Of a stretch of DNA of 64,000 bases, positions 47,482 to 57,156 are shown piece after piece. Where the stretch lies: assembly GCF_947487605.1 (NCBI RefSeq), contig NZ_CANKXK010000001.1:62001-126000 (forward strand), given 5' to 3'. The notes below the pieces were generated by a model that was not told the DNA's origin, made no database searches, and saw only the letters and a program-made list of their open reading frames with translations. The position numbers were made by a program, and so were the translations under genes. Within the stretch, counting starts at the first letter, position 1. Every line of letters begins with the position of its first letter. The stretch is from an uncultured Algibacter sp. (lineage in GTDB: Bacteria > Bacteroidota > Bacteroidia > Flavobacteriales > Flavobacteriaceae).

Positions 47482-47962
47482 TTATCATTTCATAGTCATC
47501 CATAACAAAGCCACTACCTATGTCTGTGACTAAAGGACCAACATTAATAAAACCTAGTTTCTCATAGGCTTTTATTGAATTAATGTTGTTTATATTTACC
47601 GTAAGTCTGATAGAATTCAAATGATATGCATTCGCTTTTTCTTCAATAAAAAACATTGCAGACTTACCTATTTTTTTTCCTCGATATGAACTTAAAACAT
47701 AAATTTTACTCAAGAAAAGAGCCGCTTCTTCTTTTTTAATTGAAATATAGCCAACAGTATTTGAATTATAATGTATCATAAAATATTCATACCCATCTTG
47801 TACCTGAGACGCAATTGCTTCAGTAGACTGATATTTATCCAACATGTAGTCTATTTGAGGCTTACCAACAATAGGAATGTAATGTTCTCGCCAAATGGTA
47901 TCTGCCAATTGAGCAATAACTTCAAAGTTAGACTTTGTATTTGCTTTTCTAAATTCAATCAT
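47471..47962 (-). CDS. GNAT-family N-acetyltransferase
   Basis: 163 residues of the GNAT fold: IEFRKANTKSNFEVIAQLADTIW at the start, YEYFMIHYNSNTVGYISIKKEE (beta-3/4), and the acetyl-CoA pyrophosphate-binding loop YVLSSYRGKKIGKSAMFFIEE, followed by SIRLTVNINNINSIKAYEKLGFINVG. Acceptor unknown. The stop overlaps the convergent RNA methyltransferase gene. It is the last of three genes on this strand (DUF4294, hemolysin III, GNAT), separated by one and four bases. Confidence 0.9.
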   Translation of the reverse strand: MIEFRKANTKSNFEVIAQLADTIWREHYIPIVGKPQIDYMLDKYQSTEAIASQVQDGYEYFMIHYNSNTVGYISIKKEEAALFLSKIYVLSSYRGKKIGKSAMFFIEEKANAYHLNSIRLTVNINNINSIKAYEKLGFINVGPLVTDIGSGFVMDDYEMIKKL

Positions 47963-47963
47963 A

Positions 47964-48590
47964 TCAAATCACATATTCAAAAATCATAAAAAAATGAAAA
48001 ACAGCACCCGCTAAAACAAACAAATGCCAAATAACATGATTATAAGGAATTCTTTCAATAACATAAAACACAATCCCTAAAGTATAAGCTAAACCACCCG
48101 CAAAAAGTAATAATACGCCATTTGGGTCTATGCTTTCTGATAGATTTGAAAAATCAAAAACTATAAGCCAACCCATTATTAGATATAGCACTGTAGAGAA
48201 AATCTCAAATTTTCCTGTAAAAAATAATTTTAAAACAACGCCAAATCCTGCTATTCCCCAAACAATATAAAATAGCGTCCAGCCCAAGCTCTGCTCTAAA
48301 GAAATTAATAAAACTGGTGTATATGTTCCAGCAATAAGAAGATAAATACTTATATGATCTATAATCCTGAAATAGTGTTTACGCTTCTCTCCTTTTACAG
48401 CATGATATAAAGTAGAAGCGCTAAAAAGTATTATGATTGAAATACCATACACGATTACACTAAACAAACTCCAATCTGTTTTAGATGTATTACAAGTAAT
48501 AAGCAAGATTAATGCAGCAATACCAAAGACAACACCAATAGCATGCGATATAGCATTTAGCTTTTCTTCGAAAGGCGACTGAATACGCAT
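47964..48590 (-). CDS. Hemolysin III family (PAQR) membrane protein
   Basis: 208 residues with seven predicted helices, matching the YqfA/HlyIII branch of the PAQR family. Conserved zinc-site-like residues: FSASTLYHAVKG, IDHISIYLLIAGTYTPVLL and HVIWHLFVLAGAVFHFFM. Despite the name, a haemolytic role is not implied; members are integral membrane hydrolase-like proteins. It sits between DUF4294 and GNAT genes with almost no spacing, so it is in an operon. Confidence 0.92.
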   Translation of the reverse strand: MRIQSPFEEKLNAISHAIGVVFGIAALILLITCNTSKTDWSLFSVIVYGISIIILFSASTLYHAVKGEKRKHYFRIIDHISIYLLIAGTYTPVLLISLEQSLGWTLFYIVWGIAGFGVVLKLFFTGKFEIFSTVLYLIMGWLIVFDFSNLSESIDPNGVLLLFAGGLAYTLGIVFYVIERIPYNHVIWHLFVLAGAVFHFFMIFEYVI

Positions 48591-48594
48591 GAAA

Positions 48595-49269
48595 TTATTT
48601 GGTATTTGAACCCAACCACTTATCTGTTAAGTCGTAGAAATCGAAATCTATAGCCGATTTTTGACGTTCCAAACGACCACTTTGAAAGTTACGTTGCAGA
48701 ATGTCTTCAATTAAGTAATCTTCTTTTTCATTAACGGGATCAAACTCTCGTTTTAAAGAAATATCGAACATATTAGCCGTTGTATTATACCAAAAGGCGC
48801 GCCAGCCACTTCGCAATTCTTTCACTAAATTAAAAGTTGTACGACCTGTTTGTCGATGGATAAGCTTAACCAAAATTTGCCCTTCTGTTCTGGTCATTTT
48901 TTTTAATTCATCTGAAAACTCACCCTCAATATATTTTTGAATCATTTTAGTATATCGCTTTTTATCGCGTTTCCTAGTTAAAGATTCTAATCTAGTATTT
49001 AAAGAGTCAAGTCTATCTGCCGCCATTTTTGCATAAGGATATACTTTTATGGTTTTCCTTCTTAGAATTAAATAACGAATCCTATCTTTTTTACTATCAA
49101 ACTTAAGCTTGTGTAAAAGCATTACTTCATCCAAATCGATTACCGTTCTTGGTACCGAATCGCCTTCAATAATCAAATACTCGACCTCCGTTGAGTCCTG
49201 TTCAACTTCATTAGTTTGAGCAAACATGATAACAGGAATAAAAAGTAATATATATTTAAGAAAATTCAT
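48595..49269 (-). CDS. DUF4294 exported protein
   Basis: 224 residues, signal peptide MNFLKYILLFIPVIMFAQ, then a charged helical domain of the DUF4294 family: VIDLDEVMLLHKLKFDSKKDRIRYLILRRKTIKVYPYAKMAADRLDSL and TEGQILVKLIHRQTGRTTFNLVKELRSGWRAFWYNTTANMF. Restricted to Bacteroidota, function unknown; probably periplasmic. First gene of a three-gene run. Confidence 0.9.
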   Translation of the reverse strand: MNFLKYILLFIPVIMFAQTNEVEQDSTEVEYLIIEGDSVPRTVIDLDEVMLLHKLKFDSKKDRIRYLILRRKTIKVYPYAKMAADRLDSLNTRLESLTRKRDKKRYTKMIQKYIEGEFSDELKKMTRTEGQILVKLIHRQTGRTTFNLVKELRSGWRAFWYNTTANMFDISLKREFDPVNEKEDYLIEDILQRNFQSGRLERQKSAIDFDFYDLTDKWLGSNTK

Positions 49270-49418
49270 TTAAAATGTACTGGAGCATTTAGTATGCCAA
49301 AATTACTAATTTACTAAATGATAACTCTTAATTTTATCTGAATATTATGCTTTTAAAAAATAAAACTCACCAATAAATTAATATCAATGAGCTTAAAATT
49401 TAATAAAGACGAACTGTG

Positions 49419-52400
49419 CTAAAACCGCCTTCTATTATCATCCGATTTGGTATCAATAAGTTTATTATAAGGATCGACTCCTACCTCAACTGGCTCTTTA
49501 TCAACTATGATACTTAGTTTATTATTTATAGAAGTTATTTTATGTTTCTTCAAGTATAATTCTATTTCTTTTGTTTCTCCATCCACTTCTTCTTCAGCAA
49601 AAACACCAATATCAACATAATCGGCAAGAGGTACAGACAATAGCGGTTTTCTCATAGATTCTGTTTGATAAGACAAGGTATCTCCTACTTTCTCGCCATA
49701 ATACTTCTTTCCTTTATCATCATTTCTATACTTACCAACTTCAAATTCTATATCCACCTGAAATTTACCATTATCTAGTTTTTTAGAGTCAACCTTTACT
49801 ATCCTGTTGTTGTATAATGTAATGGTTTCAAACATATCTTTTATAGTATATTTTAAAGAATCTGGAGTAGCTTCTCTTATAAAATCGACCATTTCTATTG
49901 ACGTTGTATAGGGTGGCTTTTGAAACTTAACTTTTTCAACATATTTTTTAAGCGCATTATTTAAAACATCTTCTCCTATATAATCGCTCAAGGCGTAAAA
50001 AACCAAGGAGCCTTTTTGATATCTAATGTAAGGTTGTCCATCGTTATACATTAACGATTTTTCACGTTTTCTTTCAAAGGTTCTTCGCGTTAAATAATCA
50101 TCTAAAGCCTTTTTTAGAAACTTTCGCATCTTACTTTTACCATGCTCGTGTTCAAGAACTTTAAGCGACACATACTCTGATAAACTTTCAGACATCATGG
50201 TTGCTCCCAAAACATCGGCACCTATAACTTGATGTGCCCACCATTGATGAGCTACTTCGTGCACCGTTATTGCAAATGGATAATCGACACCACCTTCTTC
50301 ACTTTCATCAACATCGGCTATAAATCCAACACCTTCCGAAAACGGAATGGTATTAGGAAATGACTGTGCAAAACTACCTGAAGTTCTAGGGAATTCAATA
50401 ATTCTTGCCTGCCTATGTTGATACGGGCTAAAGTTTTTAGAATTATATTCTAACGACGCTTTCATCCCTTCCATCATGCGCTCTAAATTATAATCATGAG
50501 GTTTATGATAATAAATTTCTAAATTAACATCATTCCATTTATCTTTTTTAACTTGATATCTAGCAGAATTAAATGCATAAAAATTTAAAATTTTACTATC
50601 CATTTTATAATGAAAATAGCGTCTTCCATTATCGACCCATTCTTTCTGTAAATATCCTGGAGCTATTGCAATCTGATCTTCTGATGTGCTAACCGTAGCT
50701 TCAAAATCTATCCAATCTGAATCCTTTGATATATAAGTATTACCCAAAGCCGTTGAATCTGAAGGATGTGGTTTTAACTCATTTTCGGGTAGCTCATATT
50801 TTTTTCTCGTCTCATCATCAGATAGTTCCCCTTCTGTGCTATAGCCTAGAGAAGGGAAAACTTGAAAATTATTAATAAACGTTCCATTTTCTAATACTGG
50901 TGAATTCTTTCTTAAAAGTGTATTCGGCTTATTCCAAACTTCGAAATTCAATTTTAAAGTGTCTCCAGGTTGCAATCCTTTTTGAAGTTTATAAATATCG
51001 AAATTATAAAGTGTGTCTTCAGAAACAAGTGTATTTGCTTCATTAAATTCAAATGTACTTGGGTAATCGTTGTGGTTTAATAAAATACTATCAATAACTT
51101 TTTCCGTTTTATTAACCATTACATAAGTCCCGCTACCTTTAAAGTTTAGTTCTTTAGGAAAGATATTCATTGCTGCTTTTACAGAAACAATCCTAGGTTG
51201 TAAGGTGTTTTCATACTTTTTATATTTCTTTTCGTATTCTACACGCTGTTGTTCACTTTCTTTATTTGAAGTATACACGTTTTCAATATTATTAGTATAA
51301 TATATACCAAAGCCTATAGCTAAAAACGTAATTAAAACAGTAATAAATGCTAATCTAGTACCTCCAGTAAAACGTGATTTAAATATAGAAAGACGCTCTT
51401 TAAACGAATGTGGTAATCCGCGAACCCAAAATAGTCCAGACAGAATTAATAACCCAATACCTGCTATAAACCAATACAGCTTGTAAACAAAATACTTGGG
51501 AAGTGTACCGCCATAACCATTCATATCAGAATAACTAAAAGACGCTCCACGATTGTATTTAAAAACTGGTTGTTCAATAAGTGAAGAAAAAATTAATGGA
51601 AATCCTATTAAAACAACTATAAGTATAAAAAGCCCCAAATAAGGTTTTTTTACCAAGGTTTGAATAAACAATGCCAACTTAGCCCATATAGCAAATTGTA
51701 TGAATCGAATTAAATACAATTCCTTGATATAATGTCCAAGTTCAAAATCGAAAAAGCCTTTGTAAATTTGAAATATTAAACCAGAAACTAATATTACGGT
51801 TAAAAGCAATAATATCATTTTTAAAAGTGCGATGTATTTTGATAACAAAAGACTCCAATTAGGAATAGGTGTTGTATCTACTAACTGATTAACATTCGCA
51901 ATTTTACCACGATGAACCAACATTCCCGCATATAAAAAAATAGAAATAATTATCGAAATACTAAATGCTGCTCCGTTCGAAAGCATCTTCCATGTCATTG
52001 GTAATGTTTCTGTACCAAATAAATTACCAACCTCAGACAATGAAATAATCATAATTATAAGACCTACAATTACAATACTTATAAATGGCCAACTTTTAAT
52101 AATATATTTAAAGTCTACATTAGAAAGTCGCCATGTAGCCTTTAAGTTTTGAACCAAGGAATAATTGAAAACAACTTTTGGTAAATTAATTTTTGTAATG
52201 CCACCAAAATTCGATTTTATAGCACGCACACCTTTGTTCTTTTTAAAGTTTAGTGAAATAGCATTCTGGCTAAACGCAAAGAACTTATAAACTAAACCAA
52301 AAATTAAAGCCGCAATAGCAAACCAAAGAAGTCTGTTATAAATAACAACCCCTTTTATGGGTAAAGGCAATTCATTTTGTTCTGCAACTGTCCAATAACG

Positions 52401-53072
52401 TGTATAATAATTTGAAGCACCAGCACCAAATGGGTCTAAAATAGCCGCTAAAAATCTTGTGTCTGGGTCTGAAAATAAGTTTTCTAAAAGACCTTGCCCA
52501 AATATAAGTAATACAACCACTATAAAACCAGCAGCTATATTTCTAGTAAAAGCAACTGTTGCGAAAACAATCGCTCCAAATAAAATAACATTAGGAAGTA
52601 TATAAATAAAATATGTAGTGATATAAGAACTTATATTCAAAGCTCCTACCAAATCACTATTTGTCCCAGGAAGTCTAAACCCTATTATCATTCCAAAAGC
52701 AACAAGCATTACAATTAAAGTAACTACAGTTATAGCACTTAAAAATTTAGCAAATAAATAATTTGCTTTTGTAAAAGGATAGGAATATAAGATGGTATGC
52801 ATCTCACTTTTAAAATCCCTATAAATAGAAACACCTACTATGGAAGGAAATAAAAAGAATATAAATATTGTTAAAGCATTAAATAAGCCAGAAATACCAA
52901 TAGGAGAATTTACAATTAATGACGAACCAGTTGTTACCGTTAAAAAATCGAAAATACCCGCTGACGATGCCGATAAGAACAAAGACAACAAGAAAAAGAT
53001 AGCCGCATAAATATAAAATGCTGGTTTTTTAAGCCAATAACTTAATTCGTGTTTGTATATAGTTGTGAACAT
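49419..53072 (-). CDS. ABC-2 type permease fused to an M1 aminopeptidase domain
   Basis: 1,217 residues. The N-terminal half (about 1-600) has two blocks of hydrophobic helices of ABC-2 permease type (MFTTIYKHELSYWLKKPAFYIYAAIFFLLSLFL; GRIANVNQLVDTTPIPNW). The C-terminal half is a gluzincin M1 peptidase with HEVAHQWWAHQ (H938, E939, H942) and the third ligand in MMSESLSEYVSL (about E961). The ATPase gene lies directly upstream on the same strand (33 bases), so the pair forms a two-gene exporter-like system with its peptidase outside the membrane. Substrate unknown; this fusion recurs in Bacteroidota. Confidence 0.92.
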   Translation of the reverse strand: MFTTIYKHELSYWLKKPAFYIYAAIFFLLSLFLSASSAGIFDFLTVTTGSSLIVNSPIGISGLFNALTIFIFFLFPSIVGVSIYRDFKSEMHTILYSYPFTKANYLFAKFLSAITVVTLIVMLVAFGMIIGFRLPGTNSDLVGALNISSYITTYFIYILPNVILFGAIVFATVAFTRNIAAGFIVVVLLIFGQGLLENLFSDPDTRFLAAILDPFGAGASNYYTRYWTVAEQNELPLPIKGVVIYNRLLWFAIAALIFGLVYKFFAFSQNAISLNFKKNKGVRAIKSNFGGITKINLPKVVFNYSLVQNLKATWRLSNVDFKYIIKSWPFISIVIVGLIIMIISLSEVGNLFGTETLPMTWKMLSNGAAFSISIIISIFLYAGMLVHRGKIANVNQLVDTTPIPNWSLLLSKYIALLKMILLLLTVILVSGLIFQIYKGFFDFELGHYIKELYLIRFIQFAIWAKLALFIQTLVKKPYLGLFILIVVLIGFPLIFSSLIEQPVFKYNRGASFSYSDMNGYGGTLPKYFVYKLYWFIAGIGLLILSGLFWVRGLPHSFKERLSIFKSRFTGGTRLAFITVLITFLAIGFGIYYTNNIENVYTSNKESEQQRVEYEKKYKKYENTLQPRIVSVKAAMNIFPKELNFKGSGTYVMVNKTEKVIDSILLNHNDYPSTFEFNEANTLVSEDTLYNFDIYKLQKGLQPGDTLKLNFEVWNKPNTLLRKNSPVLENGTFINNFQVFPSLGYSTEGELSDDETRKKYELPENELKPHPSDSTALGNTYISKDSDWIDFEATVSTSEDQIAIAPGYLQKEWVDNGRRYFHYKMDSKILNFYAFNSARYQVKKDKWNDVNLEIYYHKPHDYNLERMMEGMKASLEYNSKNFSPYQHRQARIIEFPRTSGSFAQSFPNTIPFSEGVGFIADVDESEEGGVDYPFAITVHEVAHQWWAHQVIGADVLGATMMSESLSEYVSLKVLEHEHGKSKMRKFLKKALDDYLTRRTFERKREKSLMYNDGQPYIRYQKGSLVFYALSDYIGEDVLNNALKKYVEKVKFQKPPYTTSIEMVDFIREATPDSLKYTIKDMFETITLYNNRIVKVDSKKLDNGKFQVDIEFEVGKYRNDDKGKKYYGEKVGDTLSYQTESMRKPLLSVPLADYVDIGVFAEEEVDGETKEIELYLKKHKITSINNKLSIIVDKEPVEVGVDPYNKLIDTKSDDNRRRF

Positions 53073-53105
53073 GAGAATCTGTTTAATTAGATGGTTGAAT
53101 AAAAA

Positions 53106-53993
53106 TTAAATGCTTTGCAATTCTTCTTGCCTTAAAGCCATAAAATAAACATCATCCAATTGTGGTTTTGCTTTCACAAAATCTTGTGCTGGTTTTTCTA
53201 ACCCATGTACACGAATATTTAAAGTATTATCTTGATTATAATTAGAAGAAAGCACATTATAGGTTGCTTCCATGCCTTCCAATTCGTCTCTTTGAATCAC
53301 TTTCGTCCAAATTTGATTTTCAATTTCGGCAGTCGCTTCAATAGGTGTTGTGTGCTTTAAAATACGCCCGCCATTTAATATGGCCATTTCATTACACAAC
53401 TCTTTAACATCTTCAACAATATGTGTCGAAAAAATTACGGTACAGTTTGTACCAACTTCGCGAAGCACATTTAAAAAACGATTCCGTTCTGCAGGGTCTA
53501 AACCTGCTGTAGGCTCATCGACTATAATAAGTTTTGGATTATTTAATAATAATTGAGCAATACCAAAGCGTTGCTTCATACCACCAGAGTAACCAGAAAC
53601 ATTTTTATTTTTAACATCATATAAATTAGTTATTTCTAAAACTTCATTAACTATTTTGTCTCTATCCGTTTTTGAAGCTATCCCTTTAAGGGTTGCAAAA
53701 TAATGAAGTAGTGCTTCCGCCGACATTTTAGGGTAAACACCAAAAGACTGTGGTAAGTATCCTAGTACTTTTCGTAAGGACATCTTATCTTCTAAAACAT
53801 TAATATCGCCAAAAGTAATGGATCCTGTATCAGCACTTTGTAATGTAGCAATCGTTCGCATTAAAGATGATTTTCCTGCACCATTTGGTCCAAGTAATCC
53901 AAACATTCCTGTTCCTATTTCTAGGCTCAAGTTATCTATTGCCTTAACTCCATTTTTATACGTTTTTGTTAAATCTTTAATGACTAACTTCAT
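53106..53993 (-). CDS. ABC transporter ATP-binding protein for the permease-peptidase
   Basis: 295 residues. Walker A GLLGPNGAGKSSLMR, Q-loop GYLPQSFGVYPKMSAEALL, signature VSGYSGGMKQRFGIAQLLL, Walker B LIIVDEPTAGLDP and H-switch FSTHIVEDV. The last 80 residues form the extra domain seen in CcmA/NatA-type ATPases. Pairs with the following permease-M1 gene. First gene of the transcript; upstream is a 166-base gap to the divergent M42 gene with no recognised feature. Confidence 0.93.
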   Translation of the reverse strand: MKLVIKDLTKTYKNGVKAIDNLSLEIGTGMFGLLGPNGAGKSSLMRTIATLQSADTGSITFGDINVLEDKMSLRKVLGYLPQSFGVYPKMSAEALLHYFATLKGIASKTDRDKIVNEVLEITNLYDVKNKNVSGYSGGMKQRFGIAQLLLNNPKLIIVDEPTAGLDPAERNRFLNVLREVGTNCTVIFSTHIVEDVKELCNEMAILNGGRILKHTTPIEATAEIENQIWTKVIQRDELEGMEATYNVLSSNYNQDNTLNIRVHGLEKPAQDFVKAKPQLDDVYFMALRQEELQSI

Positions 53994-54159
53994 AGTTGAC
54001 TGGTTTATATAATTAAATTATTCAATTAGTATTATAAAAGCCATTTTTGTTACAAAATATTGTTTGTAATATGACATAAAAATTATGAAATCTCTTATTT
54101 TTACAAAGTACACGAAATTTAAAAACTTTCTTTAATTCAATAAATAATTTTTCATTGCT

Positions 54160-55248
54160 ATGGCAAACAAAAGTATTCTCAATAAAAAATCAATAGACTT
54201 TCTAAGTAAATACCTTAATAACGCTGCTCCTACAGGATACGAATGGGATGGGCAAAAATTATGGATGGATTACTTAAAACCATATGTAGACGAATTTATT
54301 ACAGACACCTATGGGACTGCTGTAGGCGTTATAAACCCTAAGGCTAAATATAAAGTAGTTATTGAAGGGCATGCCGATGAAATCTCGTGGTATGTAAATT
54401 ATATTTCGGATAACGGACTTATTTATGTTATTAGAAATGGTGGTAGTGACCACCAAATTGCACCAAGTAAAATTGTAGATATTCACACAAAAAATGGTAT
54501 TGTAAAAGGTGTTTTTGGTTGGCCAGCAATTCATACTAGGAATAGAGCAAAAGAAGAACCACCAAAACCTGACAATATTTTTATTGATTGTGGTTGTTCG
54601 ACTAAAGAAGAAGTTGAGAAAAAAGGAATTCATGTGGGATGCGTTATTACCTATCCAGATGAGTTTCATATTTTAAATGGGGATAAATTTGTGTGTCGTG
54701 CTTTAGATAATCGCATGGGTGGATTTATGATTGCTGAAGTAGCTAGATTACTTAAAGAGAATAAAAAAACATTGCCTTTTGGATTATACATTACCAATGC
54801 GGTTCAAGAAGAAATAGGCTTACGTGGCGCCCAAATGATTACAGAAACCATTAAACCCAACATAGCTATCGTAACCGATGTGACCCACGATACAACAACA
54901 CCTATGATAGAAAAGAAGAAAGAAGGCCATTTAGAAATTGGCAAAGGTCCAGTTGTTGCTTATGCGCCTGCGGTACAGCAAAAGTTACGCGATTTAATTA
55001 CAGAAACTGCCGAGGCAAAAAAGATTCCTTTTCAACGTTCTGCCCTATCGCGAGCCACTGGAACAGATACTGATGCTTTTGCTTATAGCAATGGTGGTGT
55101 TGCTTCAGCATTAATTTCTTTACCATTACGCTACATGCATACAACCGTTGAAATGGTACATAGAGATGATGTTGAAAACGTAATTAAGCTAATTTATGAA
55201 TCTTTGCTCAACATAAAGGACGGAGAAACATTTAGCTATTTTGATTAA
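54160..55248 (+). CDS. M42-family aminopeptidase
   Basis: 362 residues, a co-catalytic metallopeptidase of the glutamyl aminopeptidase/TET family. Metal-binding segments: VVIEGHADEISW (H, D), FVCRALDNRMGGFM (D), NAVQEEIGLRGAQM (catalytic E-E), IAIVTDVTHDTTTP (D) and LPLRYMHTTVEMVHRDDVE (H). Likely a cytoplasmic oligomeric peptidase removing N-terminal residues. No operon partner. Start ATG 54160 agrees with the family's start. Confidence 0.95.
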   Translation: MANKSILNKKSIDFLSKYLNNAAPTGYEWDGQKLWMDYLKPYVDEFITDTYGTAVGVINPKAKYKVVIEGHADEISWYVNYISDNGLIYVIRNGGSDHQIAPSKIVDIHTKNGIVKGVFGWPAIHTRNRAKEEPPKPDNIFIDCGCSTKEEVEKKGIHVGCVITYPDEFHILNGDKFVCRALDNRMGGFMIAEVARLLKENKKTLPFGLYITNAVQEEIGLRGAQMITETIKPNIAIVTDVTHDTTTPMIEKKKEGHLEIGKGPVVAYAPAVQQKLRDLITETAEAKKIPFQRSALSRATGTDTDAFAYSNGGVASALISLPLRYMHTTVEMVHRDDVENVIKLIYESLLNIKDGETFSYFD

Positions 55249-55356
55249 ATTATACACGTCATTGTGATGATGCACGACGAAACAATCTGCTTCTTTTATA
55301 ATTTCAATTATTAAGAACTACGTCTTACCTCCTCTTAATGACTAATCTTTTTGAAT

Positions 55357-55914
55357 ATGGACGAGCTTATAGACATAGTTGACACCAATGGTAACCCTAC
55401 TGGAAAGTCAGAACTAAAATCGATCATACACCAAAAAGGTTATTATCATAATACTGCACACGTTTGGTTTTATACTAAAAATGGCGATATATTATTATCG
55501 CAACGATCTTCAAAGAAAACAATCTGCCCGCTAATGTGGGATGTCTCGGTTGCAGGACATATCGATGCTGGAGAAACAATTGAAAAAGCAGCTATTAGAG
55601 AAACCAAAGAAGAAATAGGTTTAACTATTTCTGAAAATAATCTCAACAAAATTGGAGTCTTCGAATGTTTTCAGGCGTACAATAACGGCATTAAAGACAA
55701 CGAATTTCATAATACTTTTATTTGTCTATTACAGGTACCATTATCAAAATTAAAACCACAAGAAGAAGAAGTTGAAGCTTTAAAACTTGTTTCCATTAAA
55801 GATTTTAAAAAACTAATAGATACTGTTGGTGCTAATGATAATCACTTTGTGTCCTCAAACAAAGGTTATTATGAATTTGTTTTACAAGAAATCAAAAACC
55901 GCCTTACTAGATGA
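55357..55914 (+). CDS. Nudix hydrolase, IDI-like
   Basis: 185 residues from the ATG at 55357 (MDELIDIVDTNGNPTGKSEL). The Nudix box GHIDAGETIEKAAIRETKEEIGL is complete. The N-terminal DxVDxNGxPTGK and HNTAHVWFYTKNGDILLSQRSSKKTICPLMWD resemble the isopentenyl-diphosphate isomerase-like Nudix group, but the catalytic Cys of IDI is not evident, so a nucleotide or other diphosphate substrate is equally possible. Its stop overlaps the PrsW gene start (ATGA), so the two are coupled. Confidence 0.85.
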   Translation: MDELIDIVDTNGNPTGKSELKSIIHQKGYYHNTAHVWFYTKNGDILLSQRSSKKTICPLMWDVSVAGHIDAGETIEKAAIRETKEEIGLTISENNLNKIGVFECFQAYNNGIKDNEFHNTFICLLQVPLSKLKPQEEEVEALKLVSIKDFKKLIDTVGANDNHFVSSNKGYYEFVLQEIKNRLTR

Positions 55915-56591
55915 ATTTATTCCTTGTAGCTATTGCTCCAGTTTTTATTATAATTTGCTACATCTATATAAAAGATAAATACGAAAAGGAACCCAAGATC
56001 CTTTTGTTTTATAATTTCCTGCTTGGTGCCATTGTCAGCATCATCATTACTACTATACTTTATTATGGGTTTGATATCGTTCTACCATTACCAAACAACA
56101 CCAGCATATTTCAACAATTTATAAAAGCATTTTTGGTAGTTGGCTTAACCGAAGAATTCAGTAAATACATCATAGTTCGTTATTTCGCTCAAACCAAAAA
56201 AGCTTTTAACGAACCTTTTGATGGCATAGTTTACGCTGTCATGGTTTCTATGGGTTTTGCAGCCACCGAAAACATATTTTATGTATTAGAAGGCGGTTAT
56301 CAAACAGCTTTACTTAGGGCTTTTACAGCAGTACCAGCGCATGCAACTTTTGGAATTTTAATGGGCTACTATATGGGAAAAGCAAAATTCTCTAATAATA
56401 AAATTATTTTAAATTTAACAGGGTTGTTATTGGCTGTAATATTTCATGGTGCTTACGACTTTTTCCTTTTTATTGATTTTGTTCCTGGAATTTGGATTGG
56501 TGCTTTCGTTTCGTTGATAATTGGCATCATCCTATCAAGGAAAGCAATCAAAAAGCATCAGGATAATTCTATATTTAAAAATTTAAATTAA
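55911..56591 (+). CDS. PrsW-family intramembrane metalloprotease
   Basis: 226 residues, about seven hydrophobic segments. Conserved PrsW motifs: GLTEEFSKYIIVRYFA (the E-E pair), FDGIVYAVMVSMGFAATENIFYVL (third acidic residue) and FTAVPAHATFGILMGYYMG (His). In other bacteria PrsW starts regulated proteolysis of membrane anti-sigma factors; no such target is nearby. Overlaps the Nudix gene by four bases. Confidence 0.88.
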   Translation: MNLFLVAIAPVFIIICYIYIKDKYEKEPKILLFYNFLLGAIVSIIITTILYYGFDIVLPLPNNTSIFQQFIKAFLVVGLTEEFSKYIIVRYFAQTKKAFNEPFDGIVYAVMVSMGFAATENIFYVLEGGYQTALLRAFTAVPAHATFGILMGYYMGKAKFSNNKIILNLTGLLLAVIFHGAYDFFLFIDFVPGIWIGAFVSLIIGIILSRKAIKKHQDNSIFKNLN

Positions 56592-56669
56592 TACTTCAAC
56601 AGTGTTAGTATTTGTAATTGAATCTACCTAATAAAATCCTTATATTTACTTCTACTAATTAAACTAAAT

Positions 56670-57155
56670 ATGAGTAAAAATTTTAATGCCTGTGTTAATA
56701 ATTCATTCGATTTTGAGATTACCACAGCAGATCTATCGAAAATAGATTCTTTAAAACTTACCGATTCAAAACACCACATACTTAGTGATAACAAATCCTA
56801 TAATACTGAAGTTATCGCCACTGATTTTAATAAGAAATCATATAAAGTAAAAGTTAACAATAACACGTATAATGTAAATATTTTCAATGAATTAGATGTA
56901 TTAATTAAAAAAATGGGGTTTTCAGTTGGTTCGACTAAGCAAGTCAATTTTATAAAAGCTCCAATGCCTGGATTAATCTTAGAAATAAATATAAAAGTTG
57001 GGCAAGAAGTTAAAGAGAATGACCCGCTTTTAATTCTAGAAGCCATGAAAATGGAAAATATAATCACCTCACCTAGAGACGGAATTATTAAGTCTATAGA
57101 TGCAAAAAAAGGTGATGCTGTCGAGAAAAACCAACTTCTAATTAATTTCGAATAA
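56670..57155 (+). CDS. Biotin carboxyl carrier subunit of acyl-CoA carboxylase
   Basis: 161 residues. The C-terminal biotinyl domain has the modification site EAMKMENI (K127) and PMPGLILEINIKVGQEVKENDPLLILE; residues 1-85 are a variable linker domain with beta strands. Carries the carboxyl group between the biotin carboxylase and the transferase encoded next. accC starts two bases after the stop, so the three genes are an operon. Confidence 0.92.
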   Translation: MSKNFNACVNNSFDFEITTADLSKIDSLKLTDSKHHILSDNKSYNTEVIATDFNKKSYKVKVNNNTYNVNIFNELDVLIKKMGFSVGSTKQVNFIKAPMPGLILEINIKVGQEVKENDPLLILEAMKMENIITSPRDGIIKSIDAKKGDAVEKNQLLINFE

Positions 57156-57156
57156 A

